Of a stretch of 64,000 nucleotides of DNA, positions 1 through 8,703 are shown one piece after another. The translations under genes and the position numbers were made by a program. Positions within the stretch are counted from its first letter, which is position 1; every line of letters begins with the position of its first letter. Below the pieces are notes generated by a model. It saw nothing but the letters and a program-made list of their open reading frames with translations. It made no database searches and was not told the DNA's origin. The stretch is from Flavobacterium paronense. Lineage in GTDB: Bacteria > Bacteroidota > Bacteroidia > Flavobacteriales > Flavobacteriaceae. The DNA is taken from the NCBI RefSeq assembly GCF_030409795.1, contig NZ_JAUFQN010000019.1, positions 868,001 through 932,000 of the forward strand. The letters are read 5' to 3'.

Positions 1-938
1 CAGAAGAAAAATACATTGATATAGTTGCAGCGCAACTTTCACTTCAGGCACATAAGTATGAAATGAATGCCAACTATTATTTTGAAGTATTGGAAAAAGC
101 CATTTGGCATTTTGAACATCCGCTAAATCATCCGAATACTATTGGGATTTATCTACTCAGTCAAGAAGCCAAAAAGCATGTTACTGTTTTATTGAGTGGA
201 GAAGGAGCTGACGAATGTTTGGCTGGCTACAGCCGATTTAGCAGAGCACTTCAATTCCCTTATTTTAAAAGAGAATTTTTAGGAGGCTTGAAACGAAATA
301 TCAAGTTTGCACTTGATTATTTGGGTTATTTTTTCAATCCAAATAAAAGAATGGTGATGGAAACCGCTTTCGGAAGTTTGACAACGGCCCATTCTTTAAA
401 ATCCAATTTCAATTTAAAAAGTGCTATAAATGATAGAGTGCAACTTTTAAAGAAACTAAACGGAAATACCAATCTCCGTCAAAGAAAATACGAATTACTT
501 ACTTATTTGCCCGATTTATTAATGCGTCAGGATAAAATGTCGATGGCACATTCTATTGAAAATCGTGTCCCGTTTTTAGATAACAATATGGTCACGACAT
601 CATTAAATATTCCAAGTGAATTATTGATTGGAAAGCATAATGGTAAAGACGAAAACAAAGTGTTACTAAAAGATATTTGTGCTTCAAAATTCGGCGAATC
701 ATTTGCGTATCGAGACAAAATGGGATTTGGAATTCCGTTGCAACATTTTTTCTCTTCATCCGTTTTTCAAGAAAAATGGAAGACGCAAGTAGCACCTGGA
801 ATTAAAAAAAGAGGGCTTTTTGAATTGAAAGAATTAAATTCTTGGGTTAATAATATTTCAAATGCATCGCCCGAACAATTAGATGCCATTTGGTTAATGC
901 TTGGTTTTGAACTTTGGGCACAACAGTATTTAGATTAG
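1..938 (+). CDS. asnB: Asparagine synthetase-type amidotransferase, C-terminal part (5' truncated by window edge)
   Basis: The frame is already open at base 3, so the start and the glutaminase half lie outside the window; about 311 codons are visible. What is seen is the ATP-pyrophosphatase (synthetase) half of a glutamine-hydrolysing asparagine synthase. It contains the family motif S-G-E-G-A-D-E followed by a G-Y pair, and the later stretch R-Q-D-K-M-S-M with E-N-R-V-P-F-L-D. Such enzymes adenylate a carboxylate and amidate it with glutamine-derived ammonia. In polysaccharide loci, homologues such as WbpS are thought to amidate sugar acids instead of aspartate. It is followed after three bases by an ATP-grasp gene. 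Function as a sugar amidotransferase is inferred from context only. Confidence 0.88.
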   Translation, partial: EEKYIDIVAAQLSLQAHKYEMNANYYFEVLEKAIWHFEHPLNHPNTIGIYLLSQEAKKHVTVLLSGEGADECLAGYSRFSRALQFPYFKREFLGGLKRNIKFALDYLGYFFNPNKRMVMETAFGSLTTAHSLKSNFNLKSAINDRVQLLKKLNGNTNLRQRKYELLTYLPDLLMRQDKMSMAHSIENRVPFLDNNMVTTSLNIPSELLIGKHNGKDENKVLLKDICASKFGESFAYRDKMGFGIPLQHFFSSSVFQEKWKTQVAPGIKKRGLFELKELNSWVNNISNASPEQLDAIWLMLGFELWAQQYLD

Positions 939-941
939 AAA

Positions 942-1952
942 ATGATAGCTATACACAACAATAAAGGTACCCATTTATTCCATTTTCGATGGATTGACTA
1001 TTGCGAAAAAAACAATATTCCATTCAAGTTGGTTAATTGCCATGACAATAATATTATACAGCAATTAGAAAATTGTTCGGTTTTAATGTGGCATTATCAT
1101 CAAGCTAGTCCAACCGATATTATCATGGCAAAATCATTGCTTTTTTCACTTGAACAAAGTGGTATGAAAGTATTCCCTGATTTTAATACGGCATGGCATT
1201 TTGATGATAAAGTAGCGCAAAAATATTTGCTGGAAGCGTTGCAAATTGATTTGGTTCCGACTTGGGTTTTTTATGATAAAAAAACAGCTAATGATTGGAT
1301 AGAAAAAACCTCTTTTCCTAAAGTTTTTAAGTTAAAGGGTGGAGCAGGCTCACAAAATGTGAAGTTAACCAAAACAAAAGAAGAGGCTAAATCTCTTGCC
1401 AACAAAGCATTTGGAAATGGATTTCCTGCATACGATGCATGGGGAAGTATTAAAGAAAGAATAAGACAATGGCGGTTAGGGAAAACTGATTTTTTTCATG
1501 TTGCCAAAGGTTTTGTCCGATTAGTCAAGCCACCTCGATATGCTAAAGTGATGGGTAAAGAAATAAACTATATCTATTTCCAAGAATTTCTCCCCAACAA
1601 CGATTCGGATACAAGAATTATTGTTATCGACGGAAAAGCATTTGCACTAAAAAGGATGGTTAGAACCAATGATTTTAGAGCTTCAGGAAGTGGTGATTTT
1701 AGATATGAAAGAGAGGTGTTTGATCCAAGATGTGTTGTGCTTTCTTTTGAATATACAAAAAAAATAAAGGCGCAATGTGTAGCTTATGATTATGTTTTCG
1801 ATAAAGAAAATAATCCAAAATTGGTTGAAATTAGTTATGGATTTGCTAATAAAGTTTATGATCCCTGCACCGGATATTGGGACGAACAAATGAATTGGCA
1901 CGAAGGACCATTTAATCCATATGGATGGATGGTAGATTTAATGCTTCGATAA
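942..1952 (+). CDS. ATP-grasp domain protein (RimK/glutathione-synthase-like)
   Basis: This 336-residue protein shows ATP-grasp features. A nucleotide-binding lysine lies in F-K-L-K-G-G-A-G-S at about residues 129-137. A D-T-R-I-I-V-I-D-G-K-A strand follows near 223-233, with a metal/phosphate-binding region around F-R-A-S-G-S-G-D-F (246-253). The family forms C-N or C-S bonds through acyl-phosphates, typically joining an amino acid or peptide to a carboxylate. It starts three bases after the AsnB-type gene, so the two are probably co-translated. They may both place amide-linked groups on a sugar acid, which is inference. The substrate cannot be read from the sequence, and no closely named family was recognised. 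Confidence 0.7.
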   Translation: MIAIHNNKGTHLFHFRWIDYCEKNNIPFKLVNCHDNNIIQQLENCSVLMWHYHQASPTDIIMAKSLLFSLEQSGMKVFPDFNTAWHFDDKVAQKYLLEALQIDLVPTWVFYDKKTANDWIEKTSFPKVFKLKGGAGSQNVKLTKTKEEAKSLANKAFGNGFPAYDAWGSIKERIRQWRLGKTDFFHVAKGFVRLVKPPRYAKVMGKEINYIYFQEFLPNNDSDTRIIVIDGKAFALKRMVRTNDFRASGSGDFRYEREVFDPRCVVLSFEYTKKIKAQCVAYDYVFDKENNPKLVEISYGFANKVYDPCTGYWDEQMNWHEGPFNPYGWMVDLMLR

Positions 1953-1968
1953 AAATGAAAAATAAAAA

Positions 1969-2138
1969 CAGTTGTTTTGGTATTCATTCTCTTCAAGCAG
2001 TATAAATTATTTAGACTATTCAGAAGATACCGATTTTATGTTAAATCCAGAATTATATAAAGAAACCGCCATTTAAACAACGATAGAGCTCTCATTCTTA
2101 CAGATAAGATTATCAAAAAAATTCTAGAAAATTTGTAG
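1969..2138 (+). pseudogene. Possible decayed gene remnant
   Basis: The gap after the ATP-grasp gene holds protein-like pieces in two frames. Bases 1969-2076 encode 35 codons ending in a stop, with a segment reading N-Y-L-D-Y-S-E-D-T-D-F and then L-N-P-E-L-Y-K. Bases 2061-2138 in another frame read R-A-L-I-L-T-D-K-I-I-K-K-I-L-E-N-L before a stop. Neither piece has a start codon or a recognisable domain. Compositions like this suggest the frameshifted end of a lost gene, perhaps a transferase, but the pieces are short enough to be chance. Confidence 0.25.
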
Positions 2139-2180
2139 AGCATGTTGTATTAGTTACAATTCACACTATTAAAAAAGTAA

Positions 2181-3272
2181 ATGATAGCTTCTAAAAAGAA
2201 AGTTTGCCTCGTTATTCCGTCACTCCATGCTGGTGGGATGGAGCGAGTTATGTCTGAACTTTTGAATGAATTTCATAAGGATACTTCTTTAGAATTACAT
2301 TTAGTTTTGTATGGTATAAAGCCTGAAATTTTTTATAAAATCCCAAATAACATATCTATTTACAAGCCCTCTTTTGTATTTGACAATCGTTATCGTTTTT
2401 ACTACACCATAAAAACGTTGCTTTTTTTACGGAAACAATTGAAAACTATTAATCCAAATACCATATTAAGTTTTGGTGAAATTTGGAACAATTTTGTCTT
2501 GATTGCTACACTAGGTTGTAAATTTCCGGTTTTTGTTTCTGATCGTTGTCAGCCTAATAAATCTTTAGGAAAGCTTCATGATTTTTTGCGTAAAAAATTA
2601 TACCCAAGAGCAGCAGGAATAATTGCTCAAACAGAAAATGCTAAAGCCGTTTTTGGAAAGTTGTATTCTAACAATAATATTGAGGTTATCGGTAATCCCA
2701 TAAGAGAGATAACTTCTACACAAGAAATTCAAAAGGAAAATATTGTTTTATCTGTGGGACGTTTAATTGCTTCCAAACATCACGATGTATTGATTCGTCT
2801 TTTTGTTGCTATGAAGCAATCTGATTGGAAGTTGGTTATTGTAGGCGACGATGCTATAAAACAACAAAATAAAATCAAATTGAAGCAGTTGATAGATTCT
2901 CTAGGTGCATCTGAATCAGTTATATTAGCTGGGAATCAAACAAATGTTGAACACTTTTATCTAAAGAGCAAGTTGTTTGCATTTACCTCAAGTTCAGAAG
3001 GATTTCCAAATGTTGTAGGTGAAGCACTTTCTTCAGGATTGCCCGTTGTGTGCTTTGATTCAGTTGCAGGTATTTCAGATATGATTGTTGATGGAGAAAA
3101 CGGCTATTTAATTCCACTTTTTGACAATGATTTATTTCAAGAAAAATTATCTTATTTAATAAAAAATGAAGCTGTTAGGTTGCAAATGTCCAGCCAAACA
3201 AAAACTTATATAGAGCGGTTTTCTAAAAAAAGCATATCACAAAAGTTTAAGGAATTCATATTAAAAGAGTAA
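2181..3272 (+). CDS. GT4-family glycosyltransferase
   Basis: This 363-residue GT-B enzyme opens with V-C-L-V-I-P-S-L and then H-A-G-G-M-E-R, the acceptor-side signature of GT4 enzymes. The C-terminal donor domain begins near S-V-G-R-L-I-A-S-K and carries an E-x7-E motif in S-E-G-F-P-N-V-V-G-E-A-L (about residues 273-284). It should transfer a nucleotide-activated sugar to a growing lipid-linked glycan on the cytoplasmic face of the inner membrane. The style resembles PglH/PglJ-type GalNAc transferases, but donor and acceptor cannot be assigned. Length is normal for the family. It follows a 228-base gap with possible gene debris. Confidence 0.9.
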   Translation: MIASKKKVCLVIPSLHAGGMERVMSELLNEFHKDTSLELHLVLYGIKPEIFYKIPNNISIYKPSFVFDNRYRFYYTIKTLLFLRKQLKTINPNTILSFGEIWNNFVLIATLGCKFPVFVSDRCQPNKSLGKLHDFLRKKLYPRAAGIIAQTENAKAVFGKLYSNNNIEVIGNPIREITSTQEIQKENIVLSVGRLIASKHHDVLIRLFVAMKQSDWKLVIVGDDAIKQQNKIKLKQLIDSLGASESVILAGNQTNVEHFYLKSKLFAFTSSSEGFPNVVGEALSSGLPVVCFDSVAGISDMIVDGENGYLIPLFDNDLFQEKLSYLIKNEAVRLQMSSQTKTYIERFSKKSISQKFKEFILKE

Positions 3273-3334
3273 TCAATATGAAGTCTCTTTTCTGATTTGT
3301 ATTACTTTTTATATTTCTGCTCAACTACAAAACA

Positions 3335-4507
3335 ATGACTAATTTATTTATATCCTTTATAAAAGTTTCTACTTTTTCAGGTCAAACTGCTTCAACAGAG
3401 TTGATCAAAAAAGTCTTGTCTGATGGTGACTATTCATTTCAACCAATTTATTTGTATCCTTTCAAAAGGACTCAAAAAAATGTTTTTTTATCTATTTTGG
3501 ACTGGATTTTTAAAACAATTTCTGTGACTCCTTCAGTAGTTAAATTACTTTTTTCTAAAAAACCCATATTGTATATTAATTTAGGGCAAGGTTATTTTTC
3601 TTTTTTTAGAGTATTGTGGTGGTATTTACCTATTCGATTACTTCGTTGGAATTTACCAGTTATATTTTCGTTGCACGGTCATTCATTTGTAAAATGGGAT
3701 ATTCAATCACCTAAGACCATTCTTTTCAAAAGAATTCTGAATTCAGCTAAAATAATAACAGTACTTGGGGATTCTCAAGCAGCATGTTTAGTCAAATTTG
3801 GAGTTATAAGAGATAAAATTAAATTTATTCCCAACACAATAGACTCTGAATTTATTCCACTCGAACAAATCTTAAAGAAACAAAAGCTAACAAATACACC
3901 TTTGCAGGTTTTATTTTTAAGTTTGCTGGTAGAGTCAAAAGGTTATCCGGAATATTTAGAAGCGTTGTACCATATAGCAAAGACGCAACCCCAGCTTAAA
4001 ATTAATGCCATACTTTGTGGTCCTATTACCAAAACTGCTTTTTGTACCCGATTTGCATTTGTTGAAGATGCAAAACACTGGATTGAGGACATGGTTGCTA
4101 AAATTAATGCAGTGCCAGATAGTCAAATAACAGTAAAATGGATTAATGGTGCGCGCGGAAAGGAAAAACAAGCTTTATATGATGTAGCACAAGTATTTGT
4201 GTTGCCAACAAGTTATCCAAATGAAGCCCAACCATTGGTTTTATTAGAAGCAATGGCTGCCGGATGTGCATTGATTACTACTGGTGTAGGAGAAATTCCC
4301 AGCACAGTTTCTCAAAACGAAGCTATAATTTTAAATCCAATCAATGCCTATACCATTGCAGATGCCATTGTGTCTTATGCTATTGATGAACAAAAAAGAA
4401 TTGATAAAGTTGTTTCGGGCTGGAATTTAGTGAATGATAAATTTAGTTTGAAGCTGTATAAAAAAAATTGGAGTCAATTATTTCAATCTTGTTATGAAAG
4501 AGACTAA
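3335..4507 (+). CDS. GT4-family glycosyltransferase
   Basis: This 390-residue protein is a GT-B fold transferase. Its N-terminal domain contains L-Y-I-N-L-G-Q-G-Y and S-L-H-G-H-S-F. The C-terminal domain has the E-x7-E donor motif in N-E-A-Q-P-L-V-L-L-E-A-M-A-A-G (about 292-306) followed by G-V-G-E-I-P. An internal W-x-N-G stretch near residue 268 is typical of loci where the enzyme reports on a membrane-bound acceptor. The next gene begins 14 bases before this one ends, so they are translationally linked. The sugar specificity is not readable. Confidence 0.9.
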   Translation: MTNLFISFIKVSTFSGQTASTELIKKVLSDGDYSFQPIYLYPFKRTQKNVFLSILDWIFKTISVTPSVVKLLFSKKPILYINLGQGYFSFFRVLWWYLPIRLLRWNLPVIFSLHGHSFVKWDIQSPKTILFKRILNSAKIITVLGDSQAACLVKFGVIRDKIKFIPNTIDSEFIPLEQILKKQKLTNTPLQVLFLSLLVESKGYPEYLEALYHIAKTQPQLKINAILCGPITKTAFCTRFAFVEDAKHWIEDMVAKINAVPDSQITVKWINGARGKEKQALYDVAQVFVLPTSYPNEAQPLVLLEAMAAGCALITTGVGEIPSTVSQNEAIILNPINAYTIADAIVSYAIDEQKRIDKVVSGWNLVNDKFSLKLYKKNWSQLFQSCYERD

Positions 4508-5699
4508 TTATAAACTTTTGCTCGTTTCTGTTTTTGGAAGAATTAATTCAGCTAGTAACGACAGAATTAATAGCTTACACGATTATCTTACTCTTGACAG
4601 AAAAGTCGTTACTACTGATTTTTCTCACAGAGATAAAGAATATAGAGCAACTAGTTCTCATAGGAATGTAGACTTTTTACATGTTTTACCTTATAAAAAA
4701 AATTTCTCTATTGCCAGAATTCTGAGTCATTGGAGTTTTGCTTTAAGATTGTTTTTTTATCTTCTGAAATATGGAAAGCAATATAATTTTCTTTATTGTG
4801 CTATTCCAACACCTTCATCTTCATTTGTGTGTGGTGTTTACAAAACATTTTTTAATAAAAAAATAATATTTATTGTAGATGTCATTGATATATGGCCGGA
4901 AGGTTTGATCCCTTTAAATAAAAATTATGCAGTTTTATCTCCTGTGTTGTATTTATGGAAGTTGCTTTCTATTTATTCGTATAAAAAGGCTGATATAATT
5001 TTAGCTGCTACAGATAGTTATATGAAACAAGCTTCTCGCTTTAATAGTAAAGCAAGAACCATTTGTATTCCTCTGGGAATTGATCATGATAATATACGCT
5101 CCTTGACTGCTTTGTCGAAAATAGAAAATCAAAAAGCATCCAATGAACTATGGTTATGTTATGCAGGAAATTTGGGGGCGAGTTATGATTTTGATGCTGT
5201 GATTGAGGCTGTTTCAAGCGTTTTAGCTACTTCTGGTCATTATAAAATTAAATTTATAATCATAGGAGGTGGAGATAAAGAAGCAGAATTAAAACAAAAA
5301 TTAGCGGTAACCTCCATTGATTATTTAATTACAGGTAATATTGAATATTCCGATTATTTGAAATTTTTGAGTTTTTGTGATATTGGTTTTAACGTTTATG
5401 TAGAAAATTCTGAGGTTATACAGAGTTATAAATTTAACGACTATGTGGTTTCGGGATTGTATATTTTAAATTCTTTAAAAGGTGAGACTGCTGACTTGAT
5501 AACTAATTATGGAATAGGAAGAAATCTTATCTCCTCAAATAAAGAATTATACTTTTCTTTGCAAGAAACTATTGATAATTGGAAAGTCCTCAGTCAAACA
5601 ATAGATATAAATTGTGAACGATTGATTAACGATGTTTTGGATAAAAAGAAAATTTACCCTAAGTTAGAACAACTTTTGTTGGATTTGGTTAAATTGTGA
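4494..5699 (+). CDS. GT4-like glycosyltransferase (WcaI/WbuB type)
   Basis: This 401-residue transferase carries the D-x-I-D-I-W-P-E-G stretch near residue 127-135 that marks the WcaI/WbuB group of GT4 enzymes, followed by a Y-K-K-A-D-I-I-L-A-A-T-D-S-Y block. The donor domain starts at L-C-Y-A-G-N-L-G-A-S-Y-D-F. The usual E-x7-E region is altered: V-E-N-S-E-V-I-Q-S-Y-K-F-N-D-Y-V-V-S-G stands where a K-x-x-E-Y-M-A-A-G-like stretch is common in this group. WcaI/WbuB enzymes add fucose-type sugars in known systems, but that assignment is only suggestive. It overlaps the upstream gene by 14 bases and precedes an initiating sugar transferase. Confidence 0.82.
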   Translation: MKETNYKLLLVSVFGRINSASNDRINSLHDYLTLDRKVVTTDFSHRDKEYRATSSHRNVDFLHVLPYKKNFSIARILSHWSFALRLFFYLLKYGKQYNFLYCAIPTPSSSFVCGVYKTFFNKKIIFIVDVIDIWPEGLIPLNKNYAVLSPVLYLWKLLSIYSYKKADIILAATDSYMKQASRFNSKARTICIPLGIDHDNIRSLTALSKIENQKASNELWLCYAGNLGASYDFDAVIEAVSSVLATSGHYKIKFIIIGGGDKEAELKQKLAVTSIDYLITGNIEYSDYLKFLSFCDIGFNVYVENSEVIQSYKFNDYVVSGLYILNSLKGETADLITNYGIGRNLISSNKELYFSLQETIDNWKVLSQTIDINCERLINDVLDKKKIYPKLEQLLLDLVKL

Positions 5700-5766
5700 A
5701 ATGAATATCGTTTGATGTAAATTGAAAAGGAGAAAAAAAAAGGAGTAGTGAGTTTGTTTTAAAGTT

Positions 5767-6360
5767 ATGTATAGATACTTTTTTAAGCGTGTTATTGATT
5801 TATTTATTGCCATTTTTGCATTTATTCTTGTAACACCTATATTATTTTTAACCTTTATATTAATAAAAATTGATTCAGAAGGACCTATATTCTTTTTACA
5901 AGAACGTTTAGGTGTTGACAAAAAGATTTTTAAAGTTATAAAGTTAAGAACGATGACAAACAAAAAGCGTGATTCGCACGTTCAGGTGTATGAAAATAAT
6001 CCGGAAGTTACCAAATTAGGTGTTTTTTTAAGGAGAACAAAAATTGACGAATTGCCACAAATTATAAATGTTTTAAAAGGCGATATGGCAATTGTAGGAC
6101 CTCGACCTTGTCTGCCTACAATTGAACATTTATTTGATGATAATACTCCAAAAAGATTTGAAGTGAGACCAGGTGTTACGAGTTTAGCGGGTGTTAGTGG
6201 CAGTATTTATTTGAGTTGGCCAGAAAAATGGTATTATGACAAAATTTATGTTGAGCGCTTGACATTTTTATTAGATATCAAAATCATATTTATGACAGCA
6301 TTAGTTGTAGTGGTTGGGGAAAAAAAATTTTTAAAAAGACCAGAATTGAAAAATAAATAG
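5767..6360 (+). CDS. PglC-type undecaprenyl-phosphate sugar-1-phosphate transferase (copy 1)
   Basis: This 197-residue monotopic phosphoglycosyl transferase should move a sugar-1-phosphate from a UDP-sugar to undecaprenyl phosphate, starting a lipid-linked glycan. A hydrophobic re-entrant helix spans about residues 7-34. The catalytic Asp-Glu dyad sits in K-I-D-E-L-P-Q (D94, E95), followed by K-G-D-M-A-I-V-G-P-R-P (104-114). The size matches the minimal PglC/PglB-type catalytic domain without the extra membrane domain of WcaJ. It is the first of three short copies in the window, followed four bases later by an acyltransferase. Its C-terminal part (S-L-A-G-V-S-G-S-I-Y) differs from the W-A-Q-V-N-G-R type of the other two copies. 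Confidence 0.93.
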   Translation: MYRYFFKRVIDLFIAIFAFILVTPILFLTFILIKIDSEGPIFFLQERLGVDKKIFKVIKLRTMTNKKRDSHVQVYENNPEVTKLGVFLRRTKIDELPQIINVLKGDMAIVGPRPCLPTIEHLFDDNTPKRFEVRPGVTSLAGVSGSIYLSWPEKWYYDKIYVERLTFLLDIKIIFMTALVVVVGEKKFLKRPELKNK

Positions 6361-6363
6361 TTT

Positions 6364-7311
6364 ATGGAAATTCGAGATTATAAAAAAGGGGATGAGATAG
6401 CCATTTTATCATTATTTGAAAAAGTGTTTAAGGTACCGATGAGTTTACCTTATTGGCAATGGCGTTTTGAAAATAATCCTGCAGGTCAGTATTTTATTAA
6501 ATTGATGTGGGATGGTGATTCATTGGTTGGTCATTATGCTGTTTCACCTGTTTACCTGTTGATTAATAATCAAAAATGCTTGACTACTTTGTCTATGACT
6601 ACCATGACACATCCTGATTATGCAGGGCGTGGTATTTTTAAGGATTTAGCAGTTGCCTTTTATGATCAGTTAGAAAACGAAAAAGGAGTAGTAGCTATTT
6701 GGGGTTATCCTAACAGCAATTCTCACTATGGATTTATCAAAAATTTGGGTTGGAAGGATTTATCGGTTGTACATTCTTTGTCAATGCCAACCACCAGTTT
6801 ATCTCCTAAATCCTCACCTAATGTGACATTGGTTCATAAATTTACTGATAAGCATGTAAAACAACTATCAGAATTTAGTCAATCCTTTGCTATTACAATT
6901 GATAGAGATCTTACTTACTTGAATTGGAGGTATGTGCAAAATCCTTCAAAAGCATATCGAATATTTGAATATGCTAATGACAAAAATGAAGGTTTTGTTG
7001 TAGTTAAAATACATCCTTCAGCAATAGTTCCGGATACTTGGGAAATTTATATTTTGGAATTGGGAATTAATGATATTTCCATTTTCGCAGAATTGTTTGA
7101 ACAAATAATTGCTTATTATGAAAAGCCAATTTCAAGAATAAATATTTGGATTTCTTTGTGGGATAAAAGACATATTCAGCTAGAAAAAATAGGATTTGCA
7201 CCTTTTGGGAAGCAAACTTTTTTAGGAGCCCGTTTTGAAGAGAACACACATGCTCTTGTTGGAGATTTTAAAAACTGGTATTATTCTTACGGAGATTCCG
7301 ACGTATATTAA
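6364..7311 (+). CDS. GNAT-family N-acetyltransferase
   Basis: This 315-residue protein has a GNAT N-terminal half. It opens with M-E-I-R-D-Y-K-K-G-D-E and has a Y-W-Q-W-R-F-E-N-N-P block at about 34-43. The acyl-CoA-binding region is seen as M-T-H-P-D-Y-A-G-R-G-I-F-K-D-L near 77-91. It would acylate an amino or hydroxyl group, probably on a sugar. The protein is long for a single GNAT domain, and the C-terminal half may be a second, degenerate GNAT fold. It overlaps no neighbour but runs to within 10 bases of the PIG-L deacetylase start, suggesting a deacylation/reacylation pair. The relation to the GNAT gene at 40626 is visible in the shared aromatic W-x-W motif. Confidence 0.8.
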   Translation: MEIRDYKKGDEIAILSLFEKVFKVPMSLPYWQWRFENNPAGQYFIKLMWDGDSLVGHYAVSPVYLLINNQKCLTTLSMTTMTHPDYAGRGIFKDLAVAFYDQLENEKGVVAIWGYPNSNSHYGFIKNLGWKDLSVVHSLSMPTTSLSPKSSPNVTLVHKFTDKHVKQLSEFSQSFAITIDRDLTYLNWRYVQNPSKAYRIFEYANDKNEGFVVVKIHPSAIVPDTWEIYILELGINDISIFAELFEQIIAYYEKPISRINIWISLWDKRHIQLEKIGFAPFGKQTFLGARFEENTHALVGDFKNWYYSYGDSDVY

Positions 7312-7321
7312 TTTTAAAAAT

Positions 7322-7987
7322 ATGAAAAAAATATTAGTTATTGCACCACATCCTGATGATGAGGTTTTAGGTTGTGGAGGAATTATAAAGAAATATGCTG
7401 CTGCTGGTAATTCAGTTTATGTTTTGATAGTTACGAGAGGAACTCCTAAATTGTATTCTGATGAAAAAATTAAAAATGTTAGAAATGAAGCGAAAAGAGC
7501 ACATGAAATCCTAGAAGTAAAAGAGACGCTTTTCTTCGATTTTATTGCACCTGATTTAGACATTACCTCACGAGCAGAAATCTCAAGAGCCATTGCAAAA
7601 GTTATACAAGAACTTCAGATTGAAGAATTGTATTTACCACATAGAGGAGATATTCATCATGATCACGGAATTGTATTTCATGCAGGTTTAGTAGCGGCAC
7701 GCCCAGTAAATAACTCTACAGTAAAAAGAATTTTCACTTATGAGACTCTTTCTGAAACGGAATGGGCAGCACCCTTTAGTGATGATGCTTTTATTCCAAA
7801 CCACTTTGTTAACATAGAAGCTCAAATGAAATCAAAGTTAGATGCGATGATTTGTTTTGGGACTCAAGTAAAATCTTTTCCAAGCACTCGTTCTTTAGAA
7901 ACAATTGAAGCATTAGCTAAGTATAGAGGTGCAACTGTTGGTTTTGCCAGAGCAGAAGCTTTTATGGTGATTCGAACTATTGAGTGA
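7322..7987 (+). CDS. PIG-L family N-deacetylase
   Basis: This 221-residue PIG-L/LmbE-family enzyme removes the N-acetyl group from a GlcNAc-type or related amino sugar using a metal ion. The defining A-P-H-P-D-D-E motif is at residues 8-14, and the second metal-binding cluster D-I-H-H-D-H lies near 109-114. I chose the ATG at 7322 because the family begins with K-K-I-L-V-I-A-P-H; a longer frame reaches back to 7235 but would overlap the GNAT gene. It lies directly after that GNAT gene, so the pair may swap one acyl group for another. Substrate is unknown. Confidence 0.9.
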   Translation: MKKILVIAPHPDDEVLGCGGIIKKYAAAGNSVYVLIVTRGTPKLYSDEKIKNVRNEAKRAHEILEVKETLFFDFIAPDLDITSRAEISRAIAKVIQELQIEELYLPHRGDIHHDHGIVFHAGLVAARPVNNSTVKRIFTYETLSETEWAAPFSDDAFIPNHFVNIEAQMKSKLDAMICFGTQVKSFPSTRSLETIEALAKYRGATVGFARAEAFMVIRTIE

Positions 7988-8094
7988 TCACAGTTCAAGT
8001 GTATAGGAATAATCAAAGTTTTACTAAAATAGCTAATATATTACAAGAGAATTCTTTAAATTATAAATCTGAAAACATAAAATTATTTAATTAA
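7984..8094 (+). other. Possible 36-codon ORF filling the gap between PIG-L and PglC genes
   Basis: A GTG-initiated frame overlaps the PIG-L stop by four bases and ends on the A of the next gene's ATG (TAATG), exactly filling the gap. Its content is protein-like, with V-Y-R-N-N-Q-S-F-T-K-I-A-N-I-L-Q-E-N-S. No domain or hydrophobic segment is seen. It may be a real tiny gene, a remnant of a lost gene, or chance in AT-rich DNA. Confidence 0.2.
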
Positions 8095-8699
8095 TGTACA
8101 ATTTTTTTTTAAAACAAGTAATTGATTTTTCTATCGCTCTTCTGGCTTTAATATTTATTTCTCCAGTTTTTATTGTGATAATGGTGGGCCTTTATTTTGC
8201 AAATAGAGGTAAACCTTTTTTTTATCAAGATAGGCCGGGAAAAAACAATCGTATTTTTACAATAATTAAATTTAAAACGATGAATGATAAAAAGGATAAG
8301 AATGGAGAATTATTGCCCGATTTTGATAGGTTAACTAAGTTAGGTGCTTTTGTTAGGAAATCATCATTAGATGAAATCCCTCAATTGATTAATGTTCTTA
8401 AAGGGGATATGAGTTTAATTGGACCTCGCCCGTTATTGCCGGAATATTTGCCTTTTTATAACGATATTCAAAAAAGGCGTCATGATGTAAAACCAGGAAT
8501 TTCGGGTTGGGCTCAAGTAAATGGACGAAATGCAATCAGTTGGGAGGATAAATTTAAATATGATGTTTGGTATGTTGACAATTGTTCTTTTTTATTGGAT
8601 TTAAAAATTTTTTGGATAACCTTTGTGAAGGTTTTTAAAAGAGAGGGAGTGAATATATATATTAACGAGACTGATTTGCCATTTCAAGGGGAAAAATAA
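8094..8699 (+). CDS. PglC-type undecaprenyl-phosphate sugar-1-phosphate transferase (copy 2)
   Basis: This is the second short initiating transferase, 201 residues. It has the N-terminal re-entrant helix at about 8-36, the lipid-facing N-R-G-K-P-F-F-Y-Q-D-R-P-G-K block (37-50), the catalytic dyad in S-L-D-E-I-P-Q (D93, E94), and K-G-D-M-S-L-I-G-P-R-P (103-113). The late motif G-W-A-Q-V-N-G-R-N is intact. PglC enzymes of this form use UDP-diNAcBac-like sugars, which fits the PglD/E/F-like genes next to it. It is clearly paralogous to the copy at 12607, and the two bracket the acyl cassette. It starts on the last base of a small upstream frame, and the following gene starts five bases after its stop. 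Confidence 0.94.
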   Translation: MYNFFLKQVIDFSIALLALIFISPVFIVIMVGLYFANRGKPFFYQDRPGKNNRIFTIIKFKTMNDKKDKNGELLPDFDRLTKLGAFVRKSSLDEIPQLINVLKGDMSLIGPRPLLPEYLPFYNDIQKRRHDVKPGISGWAQVNGRNAISWEDKFKYDVWYVDNCSFLLDLKIFWITFVKVFKREGVNIYINETDLPFQGEK

Positions 8700-8703
8700 A
8701 AAA

